The position numbers and the translations under genes are program-made. The notes beneath the pieces were generated by a model that was given only the letters and a program-made list of their open reading frames with translations, made no database searches and was not told the origin of the DNA. A stretch of DNA of 64,000 bases from positions 248,001-312,000 of the forward strand of contig JAFEDJ010000067.1 of assembly GCA_018241685.1 (NCBI GenBank). Direction: 5' to 3'. Positions 9,812 to 19,677 of the stretch are shown here, piece by piece (position 1 is the first letter of the stretch; every line of letters starts with the position of its first letter). Origin of the DNA: Pseudomonadota bacterium (GTDB taxonomy: Bacteria > Pseudomonadota > Gammaproteobacteria > Burkholderiales > Rhodocyclaceae).

Positions 9812-11895
9812 TGACCGGCGCGACCCTGCTCGTTGAACTGCTGACCGAAGAACTCCCGCCCAAGGCCCTGCCCAAGCTCGGCCAGGCCTTCTCCAACGGT
9901 ATCGTCGCCGGCCTGCGCGCCCGCGGCCTGGCCGCAGCCGATGGCACCTTCCGCTGGTTCGCCACGCCGCGCCGGCTGGCGGTGACCATCGCCCACGTGC
10001 TGCCCGAGGCGGCCGCCAAGGACGTTACCGAGAAGATCATGCCGGTGTCCGTGGCGCTGACCGCTGACGGCCAGCCGACTCCGGCGTTGACCAAGAAGCT
10101 GGAAGCCAAGGGCATCCCGCTGTCCGCCGTGGCGAGCTTCGAGCGCCGCCTGGACGGCAAGGCCGAAGCGCTGTTCCACACTGCTACCGTGGCCGGCGCC
10201 AAGCTGGCCGACGTGCTGGCCGGTATCGTGCAGGATGCGCTGAAGCAGCTGCCGATTCCCAAGGTCATGCGCTGGGGCGATGGCGATGCGACCTTTGTGC
10301 GTCCCGCCCACAAGCTGACCATGCTGCACGGCGCCGACGTGGTGCCCGGTTCGGTGCTCGACATCCAGTCTGGCCGCACGACCCGTGGCCACCGCTTCAT
10401 GAGCAAGGGCGACATCGAGATCGCCACCGCCGATGCCTACGAGCCGACCCTGTTGGCCGAAGGCAAGATCATTCCCGACTTTGCCGAGCGCCGCGCCAAC
10501 ATCGAGAAGCAGCTGGTGTCGGAAGCCGGCCGCCAGCACGCCACGCTGGGCGAGTATGCCGACCTGCTGGATGAGGTGAGTGCGCTGGTCGAACATCCGA
10601 CTGTTTACGTCGGCGAGTTCGAGGCCGAATTCCTGGCCGTGCCGCAGGAATGCCTGATCCTCACGATGCGGGCCAACCAGAAGTACTTCCCGCTGTTCGA
10701 CCCGTCCGGCAAGCTGCTCAATCGCTTCCTGATCGTCTCCAACATGGAGCTGGCCGATCCGACCAACATCATCGCCGGCAACCAGCGCGTGGTGCGTCCG
10801 CGCCTGTCCGACGCGCGCTTCTTCTTCGAGCAGGACATCAAGGCCGGCCTCACGCCGCGCGTCGTCAAGCTTGGCTCGGTGGTCTACCACAACAAGCTGG
10901 GCTCTCTCGGCGACCGCGTCGAGCGCCTGTCCGCCGTGGCCCGCAAGGTCGCCGGCCTGCTGGGCGCCGACGAGAACCAGGCCAACCGCGCCGCGCTGCT
11001 GTCCAAGGCCGACCTGCTGACCGACATGGTCGGCGAGTTCCCCGAGCTGCAGGGCACCATGGGCCGCTACTACGCGCTGGCCGAAGGCGCCGCGCCGGTG
11101 GTCGCCGAGGCCATCGAGCAGCACTACCGTCCGCGTTTCGCCGGCGACGCGCTGCCCGACAGCAACATCGGCCGTGCGCTGGCGCTGGCCGACAAGCTCG
11201 ACGCGCTGGTCGGCTTCTTCGGCATCGGCCAGATCCCGACTGGCGACAAGGACCCGTTCGGCCTGCGCCGTGCGGCCCTGGGCGTGCTGCGCATCCTGAT
11301 GGAAGCGCCGCTGCCTCTCGACCTGGCCGAGCTGATCAAGGTCTCCGTGGCAGCCTTCACCCCGGGCGTGCTGACCGCCGAGGTGGATGGCCCGCTGTAT
11401 GACTTCATCCTCGAGCGCCTGCGCAACACCCTGCGCGACGCTGGTCATGCTCAGGACGTCGTGGACGCGGTGCTGGCCCTCAAGCCGACCCGCATCGATC
11501 TGGTCGTACCGAAACTCGAAGCCGTCGTGGCCTTCCAGCAACTGCCGGAAGCGGCTGCGCTGGCCGCCGCCAACAAGCGGATCGTCAACATCCTCAAGAA
11601 GGCCGAGGGCCCGATCGGCGAACCCGATGTGGCGCTGCTGGTGGAGGAGGCCGAGAAGGCCTTGTTCCACGCCATCGTCGAAGTCGCGCCGCTGGCCCGA
11701 TCCCACTTCCAGAACGAGGCCTATACCGACGCGCTGCGCGTCCTCGCCGGCCTGCGTGCGGCGGTGGACCGCTTCTTCGACGAGGTGATGGTGATGGCCG
11801 AGGAGCCGCTGGTGCGTCAGAACCGCCTGGCTTTGCTGAACCAGCTGGCCGGCCTGATGAATCAGGTGGCCGACATCTCCCGTCTGTCTGCCTGA
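9811..11895 (+). CDS. glyS: Glycyl-tRNA synthetase beta subunit
   Basis: Beta subunit (694 aa) of tetrameric glycyl-tRNA synthetase, responsible for most tRNA recognition. It begins with TLLVELLTEELPPKALPKL, carries the HD-like core (TKADLLTDMVGEFPELQG-type segment, here SKADLLTDMV), and ends in a DALR-like anticodon-binding region with FFDEVMVMAEEPLVRQNRL. The start ATG 9811 overlaps the glyQ stop and has AGGAGG seven bases upstream. The length is normal. gmhB follows after 12 bases in the same direction. Confidence 0.97.
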
Positions 11896-11907
11896 GGAAG
11901 CCTGTCC

Positions 11908-12441
11908 ATGAAGCTGATCGTGCTCGACCGGGACGGGGTCATCAATTTCGACTCCGACCAGTTCATCAAGTCACCCGAGGAATGGAAGCCGATTCCCGGC
12001 TCCCTGGAAGCCATTGCCCGCCTCAACGAGGCGGGCTGGCGGGTGGTGGTGGCCTCCAACCAGTCGGGGGTCGGGCGCGGCCTTTTCGACATGGACACCC
12101 TCAACGCCATCAACGAGAAGATGACCAAGGCCCTGGCTCAGGTCGGCGGCCGGCTGGACGGGATCTTCTTCTGCCCGCATCCGGCGGACTCCACCTGCGA
12201 GTGCCGCAAGCCCAAGCCGGGCATGTTCATCCAGATCTCCGAGCGTTTCAACGTGGATCTGACCGGCATGCCGGTGGTCGGCGACAGCCTGCGCGACCTG
12301 CAGGCCGGCGTCGCGGTGGGCTGCAAGCCCTACCTTGTGCTGACCGGAAAGGGGGTCAAGACCAAGGTCGATCCGGCGCTGCCCGAGGGCACCGAAATCC
12401 ATCCCGACCTGGCGGCCGTTGTCGCGCAGCTTACCGCCTGA
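11908..12441 (+). CDS. gmhB: D-glycero-beta-D-manno-heptose-1,7-bisphosphate 7-phosphatase
   Basis: HAD-family phosphatase of 177 aa in ADP-heptose synthesis for the LPS inner core. The nucleophile motif is LDRDGVIN near the N-terminus, followed by SNQSGVGRG. The zinc-binding cysteines are in CPHPADSTCECRKPKPG, and the last acid motif is VVGDSLRDLQAG. These Cys/His positions separate GmhB from other HAD enzymes. It lies between glyS and plsC, an arrangement common in betaproteobacteria, all on one strand with short gaps. Confidence 0.94.
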   Translation: MKLIVLDRDGVINFDSDQFIKSPEEWKPIPGSLEAIARLNEAGWRVVVASNQSGVGRGLFDMDTLNAINEKMTKALAQVGGRLDGIFFCPHPADSTCECRKPKPGMFIQISERFNVDLTGMPVVGDSLRDLQAGVAVGCKPYLVLTGKGVKTKVDPALPEGTEIHPDLAAVVAQLTA

Positions 12442-12454
12442 AGGTGTTCGTTCC

Positions 12455-13207
12455 GTGGTTCTGATCCGCAATCTGTTGTTCATGCTGGCCCTGGGCATCT
12501 TCACCCCGTTGTATGCGGTGATTGCCATGGCGACCTTCCCCTTCGGGCCGAAAACCCGCCACAAGATCATCCGTGGCTGGCCGCGCATCATGGGCTGGGT
12601 CATCAAGCACGTGCTGGGGATTCCCTACCGCCTGATTGGCGCCGAGAACATTCCGGCCAAGGGCCCAGCCATCGTGGTGTCCAAGCACATGTCGGCCTGG
12701 GAAACCATCATGCTGCAGGACATCTTTCCGCCGATGGTCTTCGTCATGAAGAAGGAAATCCACAAGGTGCCCTTCTTCGGTTGGGGCATCGCCCAGATGC
12801 CGATGATCGCCATCGACCGGGCCGCCGGAAAGGATGCGCTGGCGCAGGTGGAGGCGCAGGGGCGCGAGCGCCTGGCCGATGGCCTGTGGGTGACGATCTT
12901 CCCGGAAGGCACCCGCGTCGCACCTGGCAGCAAGAAGCGTTACAAGGCCGGTGGGTCCTGGCTGGCCGCGCAGACCGGCACGCCGGTGGTGCCGGTGGCC
13001 CACAATGCAGGTGAGTTCTGGCCGCGCAATGCCTTCTTCAAGCGCCCGGGCGAAGTGGTGGTGAGCGTCGGGCCGGTGATCGATACCACCGGCCTGTCCG
13101 CCGACCAGATCAACGCCCTCGCCGAGAAGTGGATCGAGGCCGAGATGCGTCGCCTGTTCCCGTATCACTACCGGGACCATTCCCGCAAGGAAACGGTCCA
13201 GGCGTGA
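12455..13207 (+). CDS. plsC: 1-acyl-sn-glycerol-3-phosphate acyltransferase
   Basis: Membrane acyltransferase of 250 aa that makes phosphatidic acid from lysophosphatidic acid. An N-terminal hydrophobic segment (LLFMLALGIFTPLYAVIAM) precedes the acyltransferase domain with SKHMSAWET, where the HX4D box reads HX4E, and FPEGTR. The Glu variant is found in a recognised subgroup and is not taken as inactivation. The GTG start at 12455 is an inference: no ATG fits, and the upstream in-frame extension would overlap gmhB. The stop overlaps the next gene. Confidence 0.88.
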   Translation: MVLIRNLLFMLALGIFTPLYAVIAMATFPFGPKTRHKIIRGWPRIMGWVIKHVLGIPYRLIGAENIPAKGPAIVVSKHMSAWETIMLQDIFPPMVFVMKKEIHKVPFFGWGIAQMPMIAIDRAAGKDALAQVEAQGRERLADGLWVTIFPEGTRVAPGSKKRYKAGGSWLAAQTGTPVVPVAHNAGEFWPRNAFFKRPGEVVVSVGPVIDTTGLSADQINALAEKWIEAEMRRLFPYHYRDHSRKETVQA

Positions 13208-13926
13208 CGGCGCCGGCCGTCGAGACCCGCGAGATCGTCCTCAACGGTCAGCGGATCGTCTATCGGCTGCGGCGCAGCGTGCGCAAGACCCTCGGGCTGC
13301 GCATCGACGATCGTGGCCTGACTGTCGGCGTCCCGCAGCGGGTATTGCTGCGGGATGTGGAGGCCTTCATCCGCAGCCATTCGGACTGGGTGATAGACAA
13401 GTTGCACCACCGGCCGCTGGCCACCCCGCGGCCAGCCTTCGTGCCGGAGGACGGGGCGGTGCTGCCGCTGCTCGGCGACACCTGGCATCTCCGCCTCGGG
13501 CGTGGCAATAACCGGGTCCTGTGGCACGAATCCGGACCTGAGCGTGTTCTCGAGTTGGCCCTGCGCAGCGGCGGCGATGCCCGCCAGCTACTGTTGCGTG
13601 GCTTGCAGCAGCGCGGATTGGAGTTGTTTTCCAACCGGGTCGAGGAGTTCTGCCTCCGCCTCGGGCGCCCGATACCCGCCGTGGGGCTGACCAATGCGCG
13701 CACGCGCTGGGGCAGTTGCAGCAGCCGCAGTGGCATCCGCCTGCACTGGCGCTTGATCCATCTGCCGCTGGGGCTGATCGACTACGTGGTGGCCCACGAG
13801 GTCGCCCATCTGGTCGAGATGAACCACTCGCCGCGCTTCTGGTCCGTAGTGGAGTCTTTATATCCCGATCACCTCGCCGCCCGCCAAGCGCTCCGTCAGG
13901 TGGCGGCATCCCTTCCGTACATTTGA
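13204..13926 (+). CDS. YgjP-like M48-family zinc metallopeptidase
   Basis: Protein of 240 aa with the YgjP/DUF45 fold. Basic strands at the N-terminus (YRLRRSVRKTLGLRIDDRGL) are followed by RTRWGSCSSRSGIRLHWRL and the metallopeptidase signature VVAHEVAHLVEMNHSPRFW, containing HEXXH and a third ligand region. The family is widely conserved but its substrate is poorly defined. The GTG start at 13204 shares bases with the plsC stop (GTGA), implying translational coupling. A longer upstream frame exists but lies inside plsC. Confidence 0.87.
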   Translation: MTAPAVETREIVLNGQRIVYRLRRSVRKTLGLRIDDRGLTVGVPQRVLLRDVEAFIRSHSDWVIDKLHHRPLATPRPAFVPEDGAVLPLLGDTWHLRLGRGNNRVLWHESGPERVLELALRSGGDARQLLLRGLQQRGLELFSNRVEEFCLRLGRPIPAVGLTNARTRWGSCSSRSGIRLHWRLIHLPLGLIDYVVAHEVAHLVEMNHSPRFWSVVESLYPDHLAARQALRQVAASLPYI

Positions 13927-13941
13927 ACCGAGGAGAACTCC

Positions 13942-14328
13942 ATGCGCCTTCTGCACACCATGCTCCGGGTCGTCGATCTCGACCGCTCCATCGCCTTTTA
14001 CACCGAAGTGCTCGGCATGCGCCTGCTGCGCCGTCACGACTATCCGGAAGGCAAGTTCACGCTGGCTTTCGTCGGCTACCAGGATGAGTCGGAAGGGGCG
14101 GTCATCGAACTGACCCACAACTGGGGCGTCGAGTCCTACGAACTCGGCACGGCCTACGGCCACATCGCACTTGAAGTGCCTGATGCCTACGCCGCCTGTG
14201 AGGCGATCAAGGCGCGCGGCGGCAAGGTCGTCCGCGAGGCTGGCCCGATGAAGCACGGCACGACGGTGATCGCTTTCGTCGAAGACCCGGACGGCTACAA
14301 GGTCGAACTGATCCAGGCCCGGAGCTGA
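13942..14328 (+). CDS. gloA: Lactoylglutathione lyase (glyoxalase I)
   Basis: Cytoplasmic enzyme of 128 aa that converts the hemithioacetal of methylglyoxal and glutathione into S-lactoylglutathione. The metal ligands fall exactly at the positions of the E. coli nickel-type enzyme: His5, Glu56, His74 and Glu122. The length and the absence of the insertions found in zinc-type enzymes agree with the Ni/Co class. GAGGAGA precedes the ATG. The gene converges on the hybrid kinase gene with only five bases between stops, so any terminator must overlap coding sequence. Confidence 0.95.
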   Translation: MRLLHTMLRVVDLDRSIAFYTEVLGMRLLRRHDYPEGKFTLAFVGYQDESEGAVIELTHNWGVESYELGTAYGHIALEVPDAYAACEAIKARGGKVVREAGPMKHGTTVIAFVEDPDGYKVELIQARS

Positions 14329-14333
14329 GTGGA

Positions 14334-17300
14334 TTACCTGGGCGGGAGGCGGAAGGCTTCCCGCAGCGCGACCAGTTCCTGGTGCAATTCGGCGAGGATG
14401 GCCGGCGCATCGGCCAACTGCTTCTCACGACCCAGTCGCTCCAGTTGCTGGGCCTTGGCCTGGGCCCGTTCGGCGCAGAAATTGGAAACCGCCCCCTTCA
14501 GCGCGTGGGCCGCGTTATAGAGCGCCTCGGCATCGCCGGCGGCTACGGCGGCATCCACAGTGGTCACCATGCGCGCTTCGTCTTCGGCATACATCTCGAT
14601 CAGCTGATCCAGCAGCTCTGCGTCGTCACCCAGGTTGGCGAGTACTCTCTCGCGATCGAAGATGGGAGCGCCACTCGGAGTCGCTTCGGTGCTCGGGAGC
14701 GGGGCCGGATCGCCGTGCCCGACGTTGTTGATCAGCACTTCGACCAGATCGGGGGCATGGACCGGCTTTGAGAGGTAACCGTCCATGCCGGCTTCCAGGC
14801 AGCGTTCCCGGTCGCCTTTCATGGCGTGGGCGGTCATGGCGATGATGGGGGTGCGGGACATACCGGCAGTTTCTCTTTCTCGTATCCGGGCGGTAGCTTC
14901 GAAGCCGCCGAGGACGGGCATCTGGACATCCATCAGGATGATGTCGAAATGTCCGTGGGCATGCAGTTCGACGGCTTCCGCGCCGTTGTTGGCGACCTCG
15001 ACCTGGTGTCCGAGTTTCTCGAGCAGGCGCAGCGCGAGGGTCTGGTTCACGATGTTGTCCTCGGCGAGCAGAATGCGCAACTGCCGTCGTTGCTCACGCA
15101 GGCTATGGCGCGTGATCAGGCTGCGGTCGTGCTCTTGCGCATCGACGGATTCGATCGACAGCAGTATGGCGTTCAGCAGGTCGGAGGCTTGTACCGGCAT
15201 CGGCAGGTAGGCAGACATCCCCAACTCCCGGCAGCGGGCGCCGTCGCCGCGCCGGCCTTCCCCGGCCAGCATGATGATGCAGGGTTGCTGCTGGGTGACC
15301 AGCCGGATGTCCCGGACTAGTTCGAAGCCCTCGGCGTCGGGGAGTTGCGTGCTGACGATGACAACCCGGAAGGGATGGCCGTTGCTACTGGCCTCGGCCA
15401 GTTCGCGCCGGGTGCTGGCCGCATCGGGCATGGCCAGCGGCGCCATCCGCCACTGTTCGAGCAGTTCTACCAGCATAGCCCGTTCCGCCGGGTTATCCAC
15501 TGCGACGAGTACCGGCAGGTTGTCCAGGTGGGCTTCGTCGTCGATCGCCGCGGCCTGCTGTCCCTGATCGAAATGGGCGGTGAAGTGGAAGGTGCTGCCG
15601 TTGCCGGGTGTGCTTTCCACTCCGATGTGGCCACCCATCGCCTGAACCAGTTGGGCGCTGATCGTCAGGCCTAGCCCGGTACCCCCGTAGCGGCGTGTCG
15701 TGGAGGTGTCGGCCTGGGAGAAGGCGTCGAAGATCAGGCTCTGCTTTTCGGCCGGGATGCCGACACCCGTGTCGCGAACGCGGAAATGGATGGCGGCCTT
15801 GCCGTTGCCGCCGGCCTGGCCGGGCTGGACGATCAGTTGCACGCTGCCAGCCGTCGTGAACTTGATGCCGTTGGACAGCAGGTTGATCAGTACCTGGCGC
15901 AGGCGGTGCGGGTCGCCCACCAGGGCATCGGGGACGTCAGGGGAAACCTGGGCGGTGAGCTGCAGGTCCTTTTCGGCGGCTCGCTGCTGCAGCGTGCGTA
16001 CGGCCAGCGCTACGCAGTCGCGCAGGCTGAAGTCGATATGCTCGAAATCCAGCTTGCCGGCTTCGATCTTCGAGAAGTCCAGAATGTCGTTGATGATGCC
16101 CAGCAGCGCGTTGGCCGAACTCTTCACCAACTGCAGGTATTCCCGCTGTTCGTCGTCGAGCTGTGTGTCGAGGGCCAGGTCGGTCATGCCGAGGATGGCG
16201 TTCATCGGGGTCCGGATCTCGTGGCTCATGTTGGCCAGGAAGTCGCTCTTCGAGCGGCTGTTGGCCTCGGCTGCCTCCTTGGCCTCGCGCATGTAGGCCT
16301 CGGCCGCCTTGCGCTCGCCGATGTCCCGCAGGTAGGCTGTGACGAGCCGCTGGCCGTTGCTTTCCACGGCGACCAGGGCCACTTCCACCGGAAACTCGTC
16401 GCCACCTTTGCGCATGGCGATGCCTTCAATGCGCTGACTGGTGTGCTCAGGGCGGGGGTCGGTGAGCTGTCTGGTGAGCTCGATGCCATAGGTGTCCCGC
16501 AGGCGTTCGGGGAACAGCAGCCGGGCATAGGGCTGGTGCAGCACCTCGCTGCGACGGTAGCCAAAAGTGCGCTCTGCGGCGGGGTTGAACTCGATGATGT
16601 TTCCTTCTCCGTCCACCGTGATGATGCAGTCCAGTGCCGCTTCGGTAATTGCCCGGTTGCGGGACTCGCTGGCGCTGAGGGCCGCCTGGCCATCGAAAAG
16701 ACGAATGGAGGTCCAGTTCAGGGCATCCACCAGCTTGTGGATCTCGCGGATGCTGCCAGGCTCGGCCAGTAGTGCGCCCTGGTTGTTCTCGAGGGATTCC
16801 GCAAAATGGGTGGCGCGTTCGAGACTGCGCAGTGGCCTGCGCAGGAAGTACAGGATGGCCAGCGTGGCGGCGAGCAGCGTCAGCAGGCTGGCCAGCGCAC
16901 TGTCCTCGATGATGTGCTTGAAGCTCTCCTCTGCGGCTACCGGCTTCATCTCGACGCGCAGCCAGCCGAGCGGGGCATGCTCGCCGATGGCCGACCAGGA
17001 GAGGATCGTCCGCTGTGCCCGGGGCTGAGGGGCGCTCGCCTGCCGGTTGTCCGTCGGCAGGAGCAGTGGTGTGGTGGCCATGGTTTCGGCCTCCATGGGG
17101 GCATCTTCGTGCTTCCGTGCGGCGCTGGCGATCGGGACGCCCTGGCGGTCGGTCACGGTGACCCGCAGGATGCTAGGGGAGGGCCGGAGCTGCAGCAGGC
17201 GGGACAGGATCTGCGGGGCATCGCCGGTTGCTACGTAGGGTTCGAGGGCTGTGGCCATCTGCTGCCCGAGCTCGTCCCCATGGCGGCGTTCGAGACGCTC

Positions 17301-17444
17301 CACGTAAGTGGCCTGCCCGGTGCCGACATAGAGGGAGTAGGCACCGATCGACAGGGTCAGCAGCAGCGCGAACAGGAAGGTGAGTTGCTGGCCGAGGGAG
17401 CGTAGGCCGAGGCGGGATGCCAGGGCGTGAAACGGGGCGTTCAT
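14334..17444 (-). CDS. Hybrid sensor histidine kinase with two receivers and Hpt
   Basis: Tripartite kinase of 1036 aa. A membrane helix (about 17-38), an extracytoplasmic region, and a second helix (LASLLTLLAATLAILYFL, about 200) precede a HAMP-like stretch, a PAS domain (AALDCIITVDGEGNIIEFN), HisKA (NMSHEIRTPMNAILGM) and HATPase (DTGVGIP, GGTGLGLTIS). Two receiver domains follow. The first is degenerate: where the phospho-Asp should be it reads VVIVSTQLPDAEG. The second is intact (FDIILMDVQMPVLGG). A C-terminal Hpt has AAHALKGAVSNF. The layout resembles BarA-type phosphorelays. The ATG overlaps the stop of the HD-GYP regulator, its likely partner. Confidence 0.93.
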   Translation of the reverse strand: MNAPFHALASRLGLRSLGQQLTFLFALLLTLSIGAYSLYVGTGQATYVERLERRHGDELGQQMATALEPYVATGDAPQILSRLLQLRPSPSILRVTVTDRQGVPIASAARKHEDAPMEAETMATTPLLLPTDNRQASAPQPRAQRTILSWSAIGEHAPLGWLRVEMKPVAAEESFKHIIEDSALASLLTLLAATLAILYFLRRPLRSLERATHFAESLENNQGALLAEPGSIREIHKLVDALNWTSIRLFDGQAALSASESRNRAITEAALDCIITVDGEGNIIEFNPAAERTFGYRRSEVLHQPYARLLFPERLRDTYGIELTRQLTDPRPEHTSQRIEGIAMRKGGDEFPVEVALVAVESNGQRLVTAYLRDIGERKAAEAYMREAKEAAEANSRSKSDFLANMSHEIRTPMNAILGMTDLALDTQLDDEQREYLQLVKSSANALLGIINDILDFSKIEAGKLDFEHIDFSLRDCVALAVRTLQQRAAEKDLQLTAQVSPDVPDALVGDPHRLRQVLINLLSNGIKFTTAGSVQLIVQPGQAGGNGKAAIHFRVRDTGVGIPAEKQSLIFDAFSQADTSTTRRYGGTGLGLTISAQLVQAMGGHIGVESTPGNGSTFHFTAHFDQGQQAAAIDDEAHLDNLPVLVAVDNPAERAMLVELLEQWRMAPLAMPDAASTRRELAEASSNGHPFRVVIVSTQLPDAEGFELVRDIRLVTQQQPCIIMLAGEGRRGDGARCRELGMSAYLPMPVQASDLLNAILLSIESVDAQEHDRSLITRHSLREQRRQLRILLAEDNIVNQTLALRLLEKLGHQVEVANNGAEAVELHAHGHFDIILMDVQMPVLGGFEATARIRERETAGMSRTPIIAMTAHAMKGDRERCLEAGMDGYLSKPVHAPDLVEVLINNVGHGDPAPLPSTEATPSGAPIFDRERVLANLGDDAELLDQLIEMYAEDEARMVTTVDAAVAAGDAEALYNAAHALKGAVSNFCAERAQAKAQQLERLGREKQLADAPAILAELHQELVALREAFRLPPR

Positions 17445-18484
17445 TCCTGATCTTGGTATCGCTCGCGAATGGCCAGCACTGCGGGCCATTGTTCCAGGAG
17501 AGCATCGACGCAGACAGGGTCGAAGTGCGTACCGCGCCCTTCCTTGAGCAGGCTCACCGCCCGATCCAGTTCCCAGGCCGGTTTGTAGGGGCGTGCGGAG
17601 GTCAGGGCATCGAACACGTCGGCAACCGCGACGATGCGCCCGCTCAGTGGAATTGCCTCACCCGCCAAGCCGGACGGATAGCCGCTGCCGTCGAATTTCT
17701 CATGGTGGTTGAGGGCGATCTCGGCGGCCATCTGGATCATCGGTGAGCTGGAGCCGTTGAGAATGTCGTGTCCGATGGTCGCGTGGCGGCGCATGATAAC
17801 CATCTCGTCGTCGGTCAGGCGGCCGGGTTTCAGCAGAATGTGATCCGGCGTGCCGACCTTGCCCACGTCGTGCATTGGCGCGGCGCTGAGCAGGCGTTCG
17901 CAATACTCCGCGTCCAGCCCGATCTGGCGGGCGATCAGTTCTGAGTAATGGGCCATGCGCAGAATGTGGGCGCCGGTTTCAGGGTCCCGGTATTCGGCTG
18001 CACGCGCGAGCCGGGTGACCGTCTCCCGCTCGCGGGCGACGATTTCTGCAGTCTTGCGCGTGACCGCAGCGATGAGGTCCTTGTTCCAGTCGCGCATGCG
18101 CTTGTGGCTTTCGCGCAGGGCCAGCATGGTCCGTACGCGGGGGTCGAATTCGTGGCGGTCGATGGGCTTGGTCAGGAAATCGTTGGCGCCGGCGGCCAGG
18201 CTCTGGTAACGGACTTCTTTCTCATGGGCTGCAGTCACCATCAGGATCGGGACCGCGTCGGCCGGGTGGCGCCGGCGGACAGTCTCGATGAATTCGATGC
18301 CGTTGATGTCGGGCATCATGTAATCGACGATGATCAGGTCCGGTTCGTTTTCCCCGCACCACTGCAGGCCCTCGACTGGCGAGACGAAGGCGTGGAGTTC
18401 AGTGCCGGCGGGAGTCAGTTTGCGTACCAGAGCCTGGATCAGAGTGAGATTTACGGGGGTGTCGTCGATGATGACTATGGCCAT
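17441..18484 (-). CDS. Response regulator with HD-GYP domain (RpfG-like)
   Basis: Protein of 347 aa with an N-terminal receiver (DLIIVDYMMPDINGIEF, phospho-Asp near residue 54) and a C-terminal HD-GYP domain (PMHDVGKVG, NHHEKFDGSGYPSGL). HD-GYP proteins hydrolyse cyclic di-GMP, and both HD and GYP signatures are intact. It overlaps the hybrid kinase gene by four bases, so the pair is probably one signalling unit. It lies beside the flagellar cluster whose product YcgR senses the same messenger, but a functional connection is inference. Confidence 0.93.
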   Translation of the reverse strand: MAIVIIDDTPVNLTLIQALVRKLTPAGTELHAFVSPVEGLQWCGENEPDLIIVDYMMPDINGIEFIETVRRRHPADAVPILMVTAAHEKEVRYQSLAAGANDFLTKPIDRHEFDPRVRTMLALRESHKRMRDWNKDLIAAVTRKTAEIVARERETVTRLARAAEYRDPETGAHILRMAHYSELIARQIGLDAEYCERLLSAAPMHDVGKVGTPDHILLKPGRLTDDEMVIMRRHATIGHDILNGSSSPMIQMAAEIALNHHEKFDGSGYPSGLAGEAIPLSGRIVAVADVFDALTSARPYKPAWELDRAVSLLKEGRGTHFDPVCVDALLEQWPAVLAIRERYQDQE

Positions 18485-18548
18485 GGGGGCTCCGCGGGGG
18501 GCGCTGCGCTATGGTAAAGCGCGTACATGAAGTGATATCGGTCAAAGC

Positions 18549-18570
18549 CCGGGGAAATTGAGTGCCCCGG
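18549..18570 (-). terminator. Hairpin after fliR
   Basis: CCGGGG and CCCCGG form a 6-bp GC stem with a 10-base loop between the fliR stop and the HD-GYP gene. The following bases on the minus strand (GCTTT) give only a short U tract. It is a weak candidate for separating the flagellar and signalling transcripts. Confidence 0.35.
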
Positions 18571-18596
18571 TTCTTGGGCGCGCCGCGCCTGACCCG

Positions 18597-19376
18597 CTAT
18601 GTTGCACGTACTACCTGCGCCATGGTCTCGAAACCCATGTCGTAGAGTCGTTGCAGTAGCGGCGCCATACGTTCGAGCGTCATGATCAGCATGCCGAGAC
18701 CGACTGTGAGGGTAATCGGAAATCCGATGGCAAAGAGATTGAGTTGAGGTGCCGCCTTGGTGAGGATGCCGAGAGCGATGTTGGTGATCAAGAGTGCTGT
18801 GACGATGGGCAGTGCCATCAGCACGCCACTGCCGAAAATGACACTGCCGGAGCGGGCCAGCAACAGCCAGCCTTCGCTATGGACAGGGGTGGCGGCAATG
18901 GGCAGCCACTCGAAGCTGCGGGCCAGTGCGTCCACCAGCAGCAGGTGACCGTTGAGGGCCAGAAAGATCAGCGAGGACGTCAGGGTCAGGAACTGGCTGA
19001 CGACGGCTGTCTGGCCGCCTGCCGTCGGATCGAAGAAGGTCGCGAACGATAGGCCCATCTGCAGGCTGACGAGTTCGCCCATCACTTCGAGGGCCGCCAA
19101 TACGATGCGCATGCTCAGCCCCATCGCCAGGCCGATGAGGGTTTGCTGGCCGATGATCAGCAGACCGTCCCAGGAGCCCAACGGCACGCTGGGTGCAGCG
19201 GGGAGCGCCGGAGCCAGGCCGATGGCAATGGCAAGCCCTGTCATCAGCCGTATGCGCCGCGGCATCCCGTCGTTACCGAAGATCGGAGCCATGCTCACCA
19301 GCCCGAGGATGCGGGCCAGCGGGTAGGCCAGCACGGCCAGCCACGCATCGAGTTGGGCTGAGGTGATGGACAACAT
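18597..19376 (-). CDS. fliR: Flagellar export apparatus protein FliR
   Basis: Inner-membrane component (259 aa) of the flagellar type III export gate, assembled with FliP and FliQ. Several hydrophobic helices are visible, with ARILGLVSMAPIFGNDGMPRRIR near the start and the conserved GLSFATFFDPTAGGQT stretch in the middle. ATG 19376 is chosen because similarity begins at MLSITSAQLDAWL; the longer frame reaches back into fliQ. It is the last gene of fliOPQR and is followed by no flhB here. Confidence 0.95.
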   Translation of the reverse strand: MLSITSAQLDAWLAVLAYPLARILGLVSMAPIFGNDGMPRRIRLMTGLAIAIGLAPALPAAPSVPLGSWDGLLIIGQQTLIGLAMGLSMRIVLAALEVMGELVSLQMGLSFATFFDPTAGGQTAVVSQFLTLTSSLIFLALNGHLLLVDALARSFEWLPIAATPVHSEGWLLLARSGSVIFGSGVLMALPIVTALLITNIALGILTKAAPQLNLFAIGFPITLTVGLGMLIMTLERMAPLLQRLYDMGFETMAQVVRAT

Positions 19377-19393
19377 CGCTTGCAGAGCTGGCG

Positions 19394-19663
19394 TCAGCCG
19401 ATCAGCGTGGGGATGCTGTCGAACAGGCGGCGGATGAAGTCGGTCATCATCGTGATCATCCACGGGCCCGCCAGTACCAGGGTGATGAAGGTGGCGATCA
19501 GCTTGGGTACGAAGGACAGGGTTTGTTCGTTGATCTGTGTGGCGGCCTGGAAGATCGATACGATCAGGCCGGTGACGAGGGCGGCGATGAACAGCGGGGC
19601 CGATACCAGCAGGGTGAGCTCCAGGGCTTGCCGGCCCAGATCGATGACGGTGGTGGGGGTCAT
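19394..19663 (-). CDS. fliQ: Flagellar export apparatus protein FliQ
   Basis: Small (89 aa) two-helix membrane subunit of the flagellar export gate. Conserved features are the opening DLGRQALELTLLVSAPLF, a first helix running through GLIVSIFQAATQINEQTLSF, and a second helix LIATFITLVLAGPWMI. The length matches the family. It lies 14 bases after fliP and 17 bases before fliR in a tightly packed operon. Confidence 0.96.
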   Translation of the reverse strand: MTPTTVIDLGRQALELTLLVSAPLFIAALVTGLIVSIFQAATQINEQTLSFVPKLIATFITLVLAGPWMITMMTDFIRRLFDSIPTLIG

Positions 19664-19677
19664 GGTGGAATCCTTGC

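Noticed and set aside
12679..12705. HX4E instead of HX4D in PlsC as a sign of inactivation
   Set aside because: The Glu form is a known variant of the family, and the FPEGTR motif is intact.
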